From the NCBI GenBank assembly GCA_910577195.1, contig CAJTLP010000001.1, positions 310,001-374,000 on the forward strand: a stretch of DNA of 64,000 nt. Direction: 5' to 3'. The stretch comes from an uncultured Eubacterium sp. (GTDB lineage Bacteria; Bacillota; Clostridia; Oscillospirales; Acutalibacteraceae). The notes beneath the pieces are model-generated. The model had not been told where the DNA came from. It saw only the letters and a program-made list of their open reading frames with translations, and did not search any database. Shown here piece after piece: positions 46,183 to 54,955 of this stretch; the first letter of the stretch is position 1; each line of letters starts with the position of its first letter. Position numbers and translations under genes: made by a program.

Positions 46183-47264
46183 TGGCAAAGAAAAAATCAA
46201 GTATTTTAATGAATACACTTGTGCTTTTTGTTGTAACCTTTATTGCAGTTCTTGCTCTGGCAGTTGTCAATCAGGTCACAAAGGAGCCGATTGCTCAGGC
46301 TGAAATCAATGCAAGAGCAGAGGTTTATAAGGTTGTTTATCCCGGCGCTGAAAATTTTGAAGAGATAGAAAACAGCGAAAGTCTGATTGAAGGCTCAGCT
46401 GAAGTTCTTTCAGGTGCCGGATATGACGGCTGCTTTGTCAATGACGCATTGGCAGTAACAGATGCAAGCGGAAATATTCAGGGCTATGTAATTGCTGCCA
46501 CATCACCAAGCGGATACGGCGGTGATTTACAGGCGGCTGTAGGTATTACAAAGGACGGAAAAATCACAGGCTACAGCATTGTATCCCATAGCGAGACAGC
46601 CGGTCTCGGCTCCAAGTGTGCCGAGCCTGATTTCACAAATCAGTTTGCAGATAAAGCAGCTGCTACACTTGAAGTGACGAAATCAGGTGCAACTGAAGAC
46701 AATCAGATTGACGCAGTAAGCGGTGCAACAATCTCATCCAATGCTGCAACAGAAGCTGCCAACGCAGCAATCATATTCTTCCAGGACAGCTTCGGCGGTG
46801 GAATCAAGGAAACCGTTGAACCTTACACAATCGACAGTGCTGAGGAAACTGCTGACGGATATAAAATTGTCGTATCAACCACAAAAGGCTTTGCAGGCAA
46901 AATTCAGATTGAAATCGGAATTGATAAGAATGCAACCATCAGTTCTTTCAAAGTATTGGAATCAAACGAAACACAGGGATATGGTGCTGTATGCACTGAA
47001 GAGAATTACGCAAAACAGTTTATCGGCTTAAAGGCTGATGCTATTACAGCAGTTGATTCAGGTGCAAATCCGGCCAACAATGAGGTTGATGCAATTGCAG
47101 GTGCAACATTCACCACAAGAGCAGTTGATATTGCTGTAAACGGTGCTGTTATGTATTATCAGGAGAATTACGGCGGCGGATTATCCGACAGCCTCAAAGA
47201 AAAAGCAGCCAATACGGATGATACAGATATCGTTGCAGGCGCAAGTGTTCAGAAAGGAGCGTGA
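46182..47264 (+). CDS. rnfG: Rnf complex subunit RnfG with two FMN-binding domains
   Basis: A 360-residue subunit, compared with about 200 in most RnfG proteins. After an N-terminal membrane helix (LVLFVVTFIAVLALAVVN) come two FMN_bind domains, about 105-205 and 225-330. The first has the motif DAVSGAT (Asp177 to Thr183), the second DAIAGAT (Asp303 to Thr309); both keep the Asp and the Thr used for covalent FMN, while the second has Ala in place of Ser. A short tail follows. The second flavin could extend the extracytoplasmic electron path (inference). Confidence 0.93.
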   Translation: MAKKKSSILMNTLVLFVVTFIAVLALAVVNQVTKEPIAQAEINARAEVYKVVYPGAENFEEIENSESLIEGSAEVLSGAGYDGCFVNDALAVTDASGNIQGYVIAATSPSGYGGDLQAAVGITKDGKITGYSIVSHSETAGLGSKCAEPDFTNQFADKAAATLEVTKSGATEDNQIDAVSGATISSNAATEAANAAIIFFQDSFGGGIKETVEPYTIDSAEETADGYKIVVSTTKGFAGKIQIEIGIDKNATISSFKVLESNETQGYGAVCTEENYAKQFIGLKADAITAVDSGANPANNEVDAIAGATFTTRAVDIAVNGAVMYYQENYGGGLSDSLKEKAANTDDTDIVAGASVQKGA

Positions 47265-47269
47265 GAGAA

Positions 47270-47941
47270 ATGAAAAGTATTTTAGAAAGACTTTATAATG
47301 GTATTATTAAAGAAAATCCTACCTTTGTTCTCATGCTCGGTATGTGCCCTACTCTTGCAGTAACCACAAGTGCAAAGAACGGACTCGGAATGGGACTTGC
47401 CACAATGGCAGTTCTTATTATGTCAAACCTTCTGATTTCGCTTCTCCGCAAGGTTATACCAAACGGAGTACGAGTACCGGTTTACATTATCATTATTGCA
47501 TCCTTTGTAACAATAGTTGAAATGCTTATGCACGCCTATGTTACAGCACTTTACGACAGTCTCGGAATCTTCATTCCGCTTATTGTTGTAAACTGCATTA
47601 TCTTAGGCAGAGCAGAAACCTTTGCATCAAAAAACGGTCCTATCGTCTCCATTTTTGACGGTATCGGAATCGGTCTCGGTTTCACAATCGGACTTACCTT
47701 AATCGGTATTGTAAGAGAGCTGTTGGGTGCAGGAACTATATTCGGATTCAAGGTAACTCCCGAAAGCTTTGAGCCTGTATCCATCTTTGTTATGGCACCG
47801 GGTGCATTCTTCGTTCTTGCTATTCTCTGTGCAATACAGAACAAGCTCAAGCTCAAGGGTGCTAACCGCCACGTAAAAGGCAACGGAGGCTGCAGCGGCA
47901 ACTGTGCTGAATGCCACGCAAAAAAAGGAGGTTGTGAATAA
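47270..47941 (+). CDS. rnfE: Rnf complex subunit RnfE
   Basis: A 223-residue integral membrane subunit with six helices (GIIKENPTFVLMLGMCPTLA at the start). ATG 47270 is chosen because the in-frame GTG at 47261 is only three bases from AAAGGAG and overlaps the rnfG stop. The C-terminal 25 residues are unusual, rich in Cys, Gly and His (GGCSGNCAECHAKKGGCE), and could bind a metal. It overlaps rnfA by one base. Confidence 0.95.
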   Translation: MKSILERLYNGIIKENPTFVLMLGMCPTLAVTTSAKNGLGMGLATMAVLIMSNLLISLLRKVIPNGVRVPVYIIIIASFVTIVEMLMHAYVTALYDSLGIFIPLIVVNCIILGRAETFASKNGPIVSIFDGIGIGLGFTIGLTLIGIVRELLGAGTIFGFKVTPESFEPVSIFVMAPGAFFVLAILCAIQNKLKLKGANRHVKGNGGCSGNCAECHAKKGGCE

Positions 47942-48519
47942 TGGTAAAAACTTTATTTTTAGTGCTCCTTACTACTGCACTTATCAATAATATTGTACTG
48001 AGTCAGTTTCTTGGTATCTGTCCGTTTCTCGGCGTATCAAGAAATATGAAAACTGCTGCCGGTATGGGCGGTGCGGTTATATTTGTAATCACAATTTCTT
48101 CAGCTGTTACAAGCCTGCTTTACAATTATGTTCTTGTTAAATTTGATTTAACCTATCTCAAAACAATTGTATTCATTATGGTAATCGCCTTTCTTGTTCA
48201 GCTTGTTGAGCTGTTCCTTAAGAAGGCTGCACCGGCTCTTTATAAAAGTCTCGGTGTATTCCTGCCGCTGATTACAACAAACTGTGCTGTGCTTGGTACT
48301 GCGCTTACAAACGTTCAGCAGTCAAACGACTTTATCACCAGTGTTGTAACCGGAATCGGTACAGCATTAGGCTTCTGCATTGCCATTGTAATTATGGCAG
48401 GTGTACGTGAAAAGACAGAGAATAACGATTTCCCTGAAGCCTTCAAGGGTACACCGGCAGTTCTTATGACAGCTTGTCTGATGTCAATCGCATTTTACGG
48501 CTTTAATGTATTTGCATAA
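47941..48519 (+). CDS. rnfA: Rnf complex subunit RnfA
   Basis: A 192-residue membrane subunit, paralogous to RnfE with inverted topology; NIVLSQFLGICPFLGVSRNM and LITTNCAVLG carry the conserved cysteines that hold a [2Fe-2S] cluster between RnfA and RnfE in the membrane. Standard length. TAATG coupling to rnfE. Confidence 0.97.
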   Translation: MVKTLFLVLLTTALINNIVLSQFLGICPFLGVSRNMKTAAGMGGAVIFVITISSAVTSLLYNYVLVKFDLTYLKTIVFIMVIAFLVQLVELFLKKAAPALYKSLGVFLPLITTNCAVLGTALTNVQQSNDFITSVVTGIGTALGFCIAIVIMAGVREKTENNDFPEAFKGTPAVLMTACLMSIAFYGFNVFA

Positions 48520-48555
48520 TAAGTGCATTAACCTGACGATAAAGGAAGGAAAATT

Positions 48556-49356
48556 ATGAATATTAATGAAATCATTACTGCGGTTGTTGCATTGAGCATA
48601 CTCAGTATAATCATCGGTATTGTTTTAAGTATTGCTGAAAAAGCATTCCATATTGATATAAATGAGCTTGAGGTCGCTATACGTGATGTTCTTCCGGGCA
48701 GCAACTGCGGCGGATGCGGATATGCAGGCTGTGACAGTCTTGCTAAGGCAATTGCAAACGGCGAGGCTGAGGTATCGGCGTGTCCGGTCGGCAGACAGCC
48801 TGTGGCTGAAAAAATCGCTGAAATCATGGGCAAGGAGCTCGGTGATATTGAGAAAAAGGTTGCATATGTAAAATGTGACGGCACCAGTGAGAAAAGAGAA
48901 ACGGATTATAATTATTTTGGCATTGACAATTGCGCCTATGCCGCTAAAATGCCCGGCTCAAGCCCCTACACCTGTAAATACGGTTGCTTGGGCTTTGGCT
49001 CCTGTGCAAAGGTATGCGACCAGCGTGCAATACGAATTATAAACGGAAAAGCCGTTGTTGACGAAGAGCTGTGTGTAGCCTGCGGAAAATGCCTTAAGGT
49101 TTGTCCACATAATCTGATTGAGCTTGTTCCTGCGAATTCCAAGAACAGAGTCCAGTGTTCATCAAAATCAAAGGGCAAGGATGTAAGAGAGGCATGCTCT
49201 GCAGGATGTATTGCCTGTGGCTTATGTGCGAAGAACTGTCCGAGTGATGCAATCATATTTGAAAATAATATCGCAAAAATTGATTATTCAAAATGTACAC
49301 ACTGCGGCGCATGTGTTGAAAAATGCCCACGAAAAATCATTAAAATTTATGAATAA
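48556..49356 (+). CDS. rnfB: Rnf complex subunit RnfB
   Basis: A 266-residue subunit that accepts electrons from ferredoxin. It has one N-terminal membrane helix, a four-Cys cluster domain (NCGGCGYAGCDSLAKAIANG with a distal ACPVG), a further four-Cys set in CAYAAK..CKYGCLGFGSC, and two or three ferredoxin-type [4Fe-4S] motifs (CVACGKCLKVCP, CIACGLCAKNCP, CTHCGACVEKCP). Last gene of the operon, before a terminator. Confidence 0.97.
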   Translation: MNINEIITAVVALSILSIIIGIVLSIAEKAFHIDINELEVAIRDVLPGSNCGGCGYAGCDSLAKAIANGEAEVSACPVGRQPVAEKIAEIMGKELGDIEKKVAYVKCDGTSEKRETDYNYFGIDNCAYAAKMPGSSPYTCKYGCLGFGSCAKVCDQRAIRIINGKAVVDEELCVACGKCLKVCPHNLIELVPANSKNRVQCSSKSKGKDVREACSAGCIACGLCAKNCPSDAIIFENNIAKIDYSKCTHCGACVEKCPRKIIKIYE

Positions 49357-49363
49357 GTCATCG

Positions 49364-49395
49364 AAAGCCGAGCAAACTATGCTCGGTTTTCTTTT
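49364..49395 (+). terminator. Terminator of rnf operon
   Basis: A stem AAGCCGAGCA with TGCTCGGTTT (one G-T pair, 49365-49389), loop of five, then TTCTTTTT. Confidence 0.8.
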
Positions 49396-49465
49396 TACAC
49401 ACATTTTCATAAATTGTCGTACAATATAAAATTTGATAAAAAGTTGACAATATATTGATAAATTA

Positions 49466-49494
49466 TTGACAATGTATGAAATTTAATATATTAT
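49466..49494 (+). promoter_or_regulatory. Promoter of repeat lipoprotein gene
   Basis: TTGACA (49466-49471), 17-nt spacer, TATTAT (49489-49494). A second TTGACA at 49443 lacks a partner at good distance. Confidence 0.7.
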
Positions 49495-49537
49495 ATATGC
49501 GTACTTTAATGTATAATAATTTAAGGAGAAAATTTTT

Positions 49538-50518
49538 ATGACAAAAATGAAGAAATTTCTTGCAGTAGGTCTTGCTTCTGTTCTTGCTGTTTCTTTTGCA
49601 GCTTGCAGCAAGGGTGCAGGTGATTCTGACACTCCATCAGGCACAGACGCTGCTGCAGCAAAGACAGGTTATTCTGTTATCAGCTCCATTTCAGAGGTTA
49701 AGGATACAACCCTTACAATCGACTCTGTATGTGCTGCAGTTCTTGTTGACGCAGACGGTAAGGTTATCGACTGTAAGATTGACGAGGCTCAGACAAAGCC
49801 TGACCTTGCAACTGACAATGGTAATGTTTCAGACCTCAGAACTAAGCTTGAGAAAAAAGAAGATTACGCAATGAAGAGTGTATCTCCAATCCAGAAGGAA
49901 TGGTACGAGCAGATTGCTGCTTTTGAGACATTTGCTAAGGGTAAGACTGCTGATGAAATCACTGCTGCTGTTGGCGAGGACGGTATGCCTACTAACGCTG
50001 ATCTTAAAGCCGGCTGCACAATCCACGTTGGTGATATCGCAAAGGCTGTTACAAACGCTATCGCAGGTGCTCAGGAGCTCGGTGCTTCTTCAACAGATAC
50101 ACTTAAGCTTGCTGTATCAACAGAGAAGTATTATGAGAGCAATGAAACAAATCTTCAGTACGATTCAAACTATGCTGTTGTAACTCTTGATGCTGATGGT
50201 AAGATTACATCCTGCTTAATCGATGCTTCACAGGCTAAGTGCACAATTGCTGACGGCAAGTTCACTGTTGCTGAGGGTGCTTTCATCACAAAGAAAGAGC
50301 TTAAGGAAGACTACAATATGAAGGCTGCTTCTCCAATTCAGAAGGAATGGTATGAGCAGGCTGCTGCTTTCGAGGCATTTGCTAAGGGCAAGACAGCTGC
50401 TGATCTCACTGCTGCTGTTGGTGAAAATGGTATGCCTGCAGACGCTGATCTTAAGGCTGGCTGCACTATCAATGTTAACTCAATCGTTAACAACGCAGTT
50501 AAGGCTGCTACAGTTTAA
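49538..50518 (+). CDS. Lipoprotein with two tandem copies of an uncharacterised domain
   Basis: A 326-residue exported lipoprotein: signal peptide with lipobox VSFAAC (Cys23), an Ala/Ser/Asp-rich linker, then two copies of a domain of about 135 residues. Each copy starts with a strand pair like AAVLVDADGKVIDCKID / AVVTLDADGKITSCLID and ends with SPIQKEWYEQ, FAKGKTA and ADLKAGCTI. The strand pattern recalls FMN_bind domains but there is no S/T-G-A-T flavin motif. It sits directly after rnf with its own promoter. I know such proteins only as hypothetical clostridial proteins; role unknown, possibly linked to Rnf. Confidence 0.75.
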   Translation: MTKMKKFLAVGLASVLAVSFAACSKGAGDSDTPSGTDAAAAKTGYSVISSISEVKDTTLTIDSVCAAVLVDADGKVIDCKIDEAQTKPDLATDNGNVSDLRTKLEKKEDYAMKSVSPIQKEWYEQIAAFETFAKGKTADEITAAVGEDGMPTNADLKAGCTIHVGDIAKAVTNAIAGAQELGASSTDTLKLAVSTEKYYESNETNLQYDSNYAVVTLDADGKITSCLIDASQAKCTIADGKFTVAEGAFITKKELKEDYNMKAASPIQKEWYEQAAAFEAFAKGKTAADLTAAVGENGMPADADLKAGCTINVNSIVNNAVKAATV

Positions 50519-50537
50519 TATTTAATTAAATATACCG

Positions 50538-50574
50538 CAAGGCTGTTTCGCAAGAGACAGCCTTGTTTTTTTAT
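50538..50574 (+). terminator. Terminator of lipoprotein gene
   Basis: A 12-bp stem with one wobble (50538-50549 with 50554-50565), loop GCAA, then seven T. Confidence 0.85.
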
Positions 50575-50591
50575 TATAAATTATCGTTTAT

Positions 50592-50663
50592 CGTAGGGGC
50601 GGATTCAATATCCGCCCGAATTGTTTCTCAATAATTGGGGACGATATGGAATCGTCCCCTACG
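50592..50663. repeat. Small interspersed repeat with CGTAGGGG termini
   Basis: A 72-bp element bounded by inverted CGTAGGGG (50592-50599) and CCCCTACG (50656-50663). It contains two hairpins, GGCGGAT/ATCCGCC and GGGGACGAT/ATCGTCCCC. The last 30 bases (50638-50667) recur exactly at 56984-57013, so it is a dispersed family. Confidence 0.7.
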
Positions 50664-50725
50664 GAATCTTAAGTACATTATTGATAAACTAAACAATAAT
50701 TTATACCCCCAAATATTTCCTACAG

Positions 50726-50754
50726 TTGATTATCACGGTATATAATGCTATAAT
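50726..50754 (+). promoter_or_regulatory. Promoter of rlmB
   Basis: TTGATT (50726-50731), 17-nt spacer, TATAAT (50749-50754). Confidence 0.7.
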
Positions 50755-50784
50755 TATAATGATAAATTGTATGGAGATATAAAA

Positions 50785-51543
50785 ATGCCTAAAGACGAAA
50801 CAATAATGAATGATAATTTAATAATCGGCAGAAATGCTGTTATTGAGCTTTTAAAAAGCGGACGTGAAATTGAAAATGTGCTCATTGCAAAGGGTGAGCG
50901 TGAAGGTTCAATAAACCGCATTATTGCAATGTGCAGAGAAAATAAAATTGTAATCAAAAATGTCGACAGGAAAAAACTGGATTTTATGTGCGGCAATGCC
51001 AATCATCAGGGCGTAGCTGCTAATGTGCCTGCTCACTGCTATTCATCCATAGATGAAATTCTGGAATATGCAAAAAGCAGAAACGAACAGCCATTCATTA
51101 TAATTTGTGATGAAATTGAGGACAGCCACAATTTAGGCGCAATCATCCGCAGTGCTGAAGCATGCGGTGCACACGGCATCATTATTCCGAAAAGGCGCAA
51201 TGTGGGACTTAATTTCATCGTAGCTAAGACCTCCTGCGGTGCTCTTGAATATATGAGAGTGGCAAGGGTAAGCAATCTCGCCTCAACAATCGACGATCTG
51301 AAAAAGAAAAATATCTGGGTTTACTGTGCAGATATGGACGGACAAGCCTGGTGTAAAACGGATTTTTCAGGCGGCTGTGCTCTTGTTATAGGCAGCGAGG
51401 GCAAGGGTGTAGGCAGACTTATTAAAGAAAAATGTGATGTGACAGTGAGCCTGCCGATGTGCGGTAATGTGAATTCGCTCAATGCTTCAGTTGCCGCAGG
51501 AATCATTATGTACGAAGTAACAAAACAAAGACTTGGGTTATGA
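50785..51543 (+). CDS. rlmB: 23S rRNA (guanosine-2'-O-)-methyltransferase RlmB family
   Basis: A 252-residue SPOUT methyltransferase of the TrmH/RlmB family, which uses S-adenosylmethionine to methylate a ribose of rRNA or tRNA. The N-terminal substrate-binding domain (LIIGRNAVIELLKSGREIEN) and the knotted C-terminal domain (NLGAIIRSAEACGAHGIIIP, VIGSEGKGVGRLIKEKCD, LPMCGNVNSLNASVAAGI) are intact. ATG 50785 follows GGAGA; the in-frame TTG at 50767 lies before that site and is rejected. Confidence 0.93.
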   Translation: MPKDETIMNDNLIIGRNAVIELLKSGREIENVLIAKGEREGSINRIIAMCRENKIVIKNVDRKKLDFMCGNANHQGVAANVPAHCYSSIDEILEYAKSRNEQPFIIICDEIEDSHNLGAIIRSAEACGAHGIIIPKRRNVGLNFIVAKTSCGALEYMRVARVSNLASTIDDLKKKNIWVYCADMDGQAWCKTDFSGGCALVIGSEGKGVGRLIKEKCDVTVSLPMCGNVNSLNASVAAGIIMYEVTKQRLGL

Positions 51544-51553
51544 GTGATACAAT

Positions 51554-54019
51554 ATGAGTGAGAATTTATCAATTGAGGAAATCATCAAACAAGCAGAGGA
51601 AATACGCAAAAAGACAATAAAAACGGCTAAATCGGCAATGAAGGATATTGATTCCACAGCACGTGAAATTACCGAAAGGGATATTGAAGTGCCGAAGCTT
51701 GATCCGAAAAATATTGTAATTGAACCAAAGCCTGTACAAACTGAAAAAAAATCATCTGAACAAAAAACTGCGATTATTGACAACGATATGATAAAAGAGG
51801 CGGTCAGCAATGACAGTAATGAAAAAACAAGGATAGTTGACCAGAAAACAAGAGCAGTAGCTATTAATGATAAAACCGGTATTGTCGAAAATGTCGGTGA
51901 TATAAAAAAGAAGACAAGCTTTTTCAGCAGTCAGTCAAAGGAGCCGCTTTATTCCAAACAACCGCCTGAAATTATTGAAAGACCTGCAACAATAAAAAGC
52001 AAATCAAAGTTTGATAAAACCTCTGATTTACAGGAGCTTCCGACTATCGTGGCAGTAGATGAGCTGGAGCATACAAAGCTCTCCCCTTTGGATTACATAA
52101 AACACGATGAGCCTTACAGCAGTGATGAGGGAGAACAGATTGTTCTTGCAGGCTTTGAGGATATCACAGAAGAGGTAGCGAAGATTGACGAGGATGTGGC
52201 GGAAAAGCAGCTTAAGGAGCGCCGGCGCGAAAAGGTAAATAAATTCCGTCTGTTCAGTCCGGATGATATTGATGACGAAAATTCAGGGCAGAAGGTTGTC
52301 AAGAACGATTATGAAAGCGGTGAGGAAAAAACTGCTTTCCTTGAAAGGCTGTTTGCATCAAAATCATCTGTTACGCTGAGTCTTACAATCACGCTTGTTT
52401 TAACGATTCTGCTCGGTCTTTTAACCTTTTTTAAGGACAGTGCGTATATGCCGTCCTTTCTGCTTGACTACACCGTATACTTCATTACAATTACAGTAAT
52501 CTTTGCGGCTGTAATCATAGTGAATATCAAAACAATCATTCACGGCTTTAAGCTGAAAAACGGAATAAACAGCGACTTCCCTATTTCAATACTGAGTTTA
52601 ATTGTGCTTGCACACACGGTTCTTATGATGTTTGACAGCAATGTCTATATCGACGGCGGAAATGTTTATCCCCTCGCGGCAAGCTTTGCCCTGTTAATGA
52701 GCAGTGTCGGCAAATACTTTCTTCTTACCAGAATCATTGACAATTTTGAATTCCTGACAGGTCTTGATTCAACGCATACCGTTGAGGATATACTGAATAC
52801 GGTTGACGCTACCATTATAAGCAGAGGACTGCTTACAGGTGAAGCTAGCCTTAAAACAAGCATAAAAACGGATTTCCCTACCAAATTTCTCGACATCGGC
52901 TGCTGTGACGAGCCTGCCGACGGTATTGCAAAGGTAACCGGTCTGATAATGCTTGGACTGAATCTGGTTTTATTTGCCGTATTTTCTATCATCAATCACA
53001 ACTGGCATATCGGACTGAACATTGCCGTTTGCGGAATGTGTATATCCGTTCCCTGCATTTCACTGTTTAATACCAACAGTGCCCTGCTCGGTGTGTCTAA
53101 GGCACTGAAAAAGAGCGGTGCTATGATTAACGGCTTTGAGGGAGCAAAGGTTGTCGACAACGCTAATGCTATTGTAATTGAAGCACAGGACCTTTTCGGT
53201 CCGAACAGCTGTGAAATTCACGGCATTAAAACCTTTAACGGTGCAAAGGCTGACGACGTTATTTTAAAAACGGCAGCCGTTATTATGAAAACAAAAAGTC
53301 CCCTTTCCTACGTGTTTGATGATGTTGTTATCGGAAAGCAGACAATTCTGCCTGATGTCGACGGCGTTGTGTATGAGGACAGACTCGGAACCTCCGCATG
53401 GATATACAGAAAAAAGATACTGGTCGGCACAAGAGAGCTTCTGATTCATCACGGTGTACAGGTGCCTAAAGAGGAATTTGAAGCCAAGTACACACGCAAG
53501 GGCAGAAAAATCCTTTACCTTGCAGTAACAGGCAAGGTTATGGCAATGTTCGTTGTATCGTATAACGCTGACCCTTCACTTAAACGAGCACTGAGAAAGC
53601 TTGAAAAAAGCGGAATGACCATCCTTGTAAAAAGCTCGGATCCGTTTATTAATGATGAAAGCATTGCCGAGTTATTCTCCTTGCCTGACGGCTTTGTACG
53701 TGTTATGAATTCATCAAACGGCAGAGCATTTGAAAAGTATTCCAATATGTGTGCCGAGAAATCCCCTGCCTATGTAATACATAACGGCAGTGCACTCGGC
53801 TTTGTATCCGCGATGAGCGGTGCGGAAAACCTTGAAGAAACACGAAAAATGCTCAGTGTACTCATATCCTTTGGCAGTGCACTCGGCTTTGGTGTGGTAA
53901 CACTGCTTGCTGTTGTAAGCGGTATAAGTCAGCTCGGTGCAGTCAATATTGTCATTTTCCAGATACTATGGTGTATATTTGTTGAAATTCTGTCAAAAAT
54001 AAAAAGACTTGGATTATAA
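51554..54019 (+). CDS. Degenerate P1B-type ATPase-like membrane protein
   Basis: An 821-residue protein. Residues 1-270 are a charged, probably disordered cytoplasmic region with repeated K-T-x-x-I/V units (Thr72, 92, 99, 108). Then the order of a P1B heavy-metal ATPase follows: four membrane helices (about 273-392), a short soluble part, two helices (460-505) with VPC at 499-501 where CPC is expected, a large soluble part (515-765), and two helices (768-812). The phosphorylation site DKTGT is replaced by VIEAQDLF (Glu543) and the GDGxND hinge is absent, so it cannot pump by the normal cycle. Weak ribosome binding site, 10 bp after rlmB. Function unknown. Confidence 0.75.
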   Translation: MSENLSIEEIIKQAEEIRKKTIKTAKSAMKDIDSTAREITERDIEVPKLDPKNIVIEPKPVQTEKKSSEQKTAIIDNDMIKEAVSNDSNEKTRIVDQKTRAVAINDKTGIVENVGDIKKKTSFFSSQSKEPLYSKQPPEIIERPATIKSKSKFDKTSDLQELPTIVAVDELEHTKLSPLDYIKHDEPYSSDEGEQIVLAGFEDITEEVAKIDEDVAEKQLKERRREKVNKFRLFSPDDIDDENSGQKVVKNDYESGEEKTAFLERLFASKSSVTLSLTITLVLTILLGLLTFFKDSAYMPSFLLDYTVYFITITVIFAAVIIVNIKTIIHGFKLKNGINSDFPISILSLIVLAHTVLMMFDSNVYIDGGNVYPLAASFALLMSSVGKYFLLTRIIDNFEFLTGLDSTHTVEDILNTVDATIISRGLLTGEASLKTSIKTDFPTKFLDIGCCDEPADGIAKVTGLIMLGLNLVLFAVFSIINHNWHIGLNIAVCGMCISVPCISLFNTNSALLGVSKALKKSGAMINGFEGAKVVDNANAIVIEAQDLFGPNSCEIHGIKTFNGAKADDVILKTAAVIMKTKSPLSYVFDDVVIGKQTILPDVDGVVYEDRLGTSAWIYRKKILVGTRELLIHHGVQVPKEEFEAKYTRKGRKILYLAVTGKVMAMFVVSYNADPSLKRALRKLEKSGMTILVKSSDPFINDESIAELFSLPDGFVRVMNSSNGRAFEKYSNMCAEKSPAYVIHNGSALGFVSAMSGAENLEETRKMLSVLISFGSALGFGVVTLLAVVSGISQLGAVNIVIFQILWCIFVEILSKIKRLGL

Positions 54020-54050
54020 AGCTGAGATCAGCTAAAAGGAGAGGTCTTTT

Positions 54051-54596
54051 TTGAAGGATTTACAAGCAACAAAAACGCAGGCAAATTTAATGGCAGCCTT
54101 TGCCGGAGAAAGTCAGGCAAGAAACAAATACACCTACTATGCTTCAAAGGCAGAAAAGGACGGATTTGTACAGATTGCCGAGATTTTCAGAGAAACCGCT
54201 GAAAACGAACGTGAACACGCAGAGATATGGTTTAAACTTCTCAACGGCTCTGAAGAGCTGCCTGACACTGCAACAAATTTAAAAGACGCAGCAGACGGTG
54301 AAAACTACGAATGGACGGATATGTACTCCACCTTTGCTAAGGAGGCAAAGGAAGAAGGCTTTGACCACATCGCATTTCTTTTTGAATCCGTTGCTAAAAT
54401 TGAAAAGGAGCACGAACAGCGTTTCAGAAAACTGCTTGAAAATGTGGGAAACGGTCTTGTTTTCAGCAGGGATGAGGATAAAATCTGGATATGTTCAAAC
54501 TGCGGCAACATCGTTATCGGAAAAGGTGCACCTAATCAATGCCCTGTCTGCAAAAAGCCAAAGGCTTATTTTAAATTAAAAGCAGAGAATTATTAA
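54051..54596 (+). CDS. Rubrerythrin
   Basis: A 181-residue non-haem iron protein that reduces hydrogen peroxide in anaerobes. Residues 1-140 form the diiron four-helix bundle ([41 protein letters not shown]), and the C-terminus is a rubredoxin-like domain with CSNCG and [11 protein letters not shown]. The start is TTG 54051 behind AAGGAGAGG, the only start with a proper site; [20 protein letters not shown] is the normal family N-terminus. Confidence 0.95.
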   Translation: MKDLQATKTQANLMAAFAGESQARNKYTYYASKAEKDGFVQIAEIFRETAENEREHAEIWFKLLNGSEELPDTATNLKDAADGENYEWTDMYSTFAKEAKEEGFDHIAFLFESVAKIEKEHEQRFRKLLENVGNGLVFSRDEDKIWICSNCGNIVIGKGAPNQCPVCKKPKAYFKLKAENY

Positions 54597-54615
54597 AAAA
54601 TTTTTATTTCTTATA

Positions 54616-54652
54616 AAAGCCACGAACTTTTTTGTTCGTGGCTTTATTTTTA
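54616..54652 (+). terminator. Terminator of rubrerythrin gene
   Basis: A perfect 12-bp stem (54616-54627 with 54634-54645), loop of six T, then ATTTTTAT. Confidence 0.85.
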
Positions 54653-54955
54653 TGTAATTAAATATGATGATAACGACATAATATTTAAAAGCGAAAGTAT
54701 AATTATTTTGTTAATTTTTTATCAATCTTTAGAAAATATTTCCAAAATAACTATACCACAGGAATAACATTAAATTTGTCGATATACCAGTCCTTGTGTC
54801 GATTATGAACAGATTGTAAAATCAATTAGCTTATATGCTCGAAATATTGAATTTCGGCACAATATATGGTATAATAAGGGCACAATATACAAAGCAAGCA
54901 ATTGTGTATTGACAGCATTATATAATGTATATGGAAAAGAGCGGAGGTGATTTCA
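54653..54955 (+). promoter_or_regulatory. 303-bp AT-rich region with NfeD-stomatin promoter
   Basis: A good promoter TTGAAT (54847-54852), 17 nt, TATAAT (54870-54875) lies about 80 bp before the NfeD start. I see no gene in the rest. Confidence 0.6.

Noticed and set aside
52835..52850. TGEA in the degenerate P-type ATPase as an intact TGES actuator motif
   Set aside because: The soluble part between helices 4 and 5 is too short for a normal actuator domain; the match may be chance.
54909..54925. TTGACA with TATAAT before the NfeD gene
   Set aside because: The two boxes are only five bases apart; the promoter at 54847-54875 has correct spacing.
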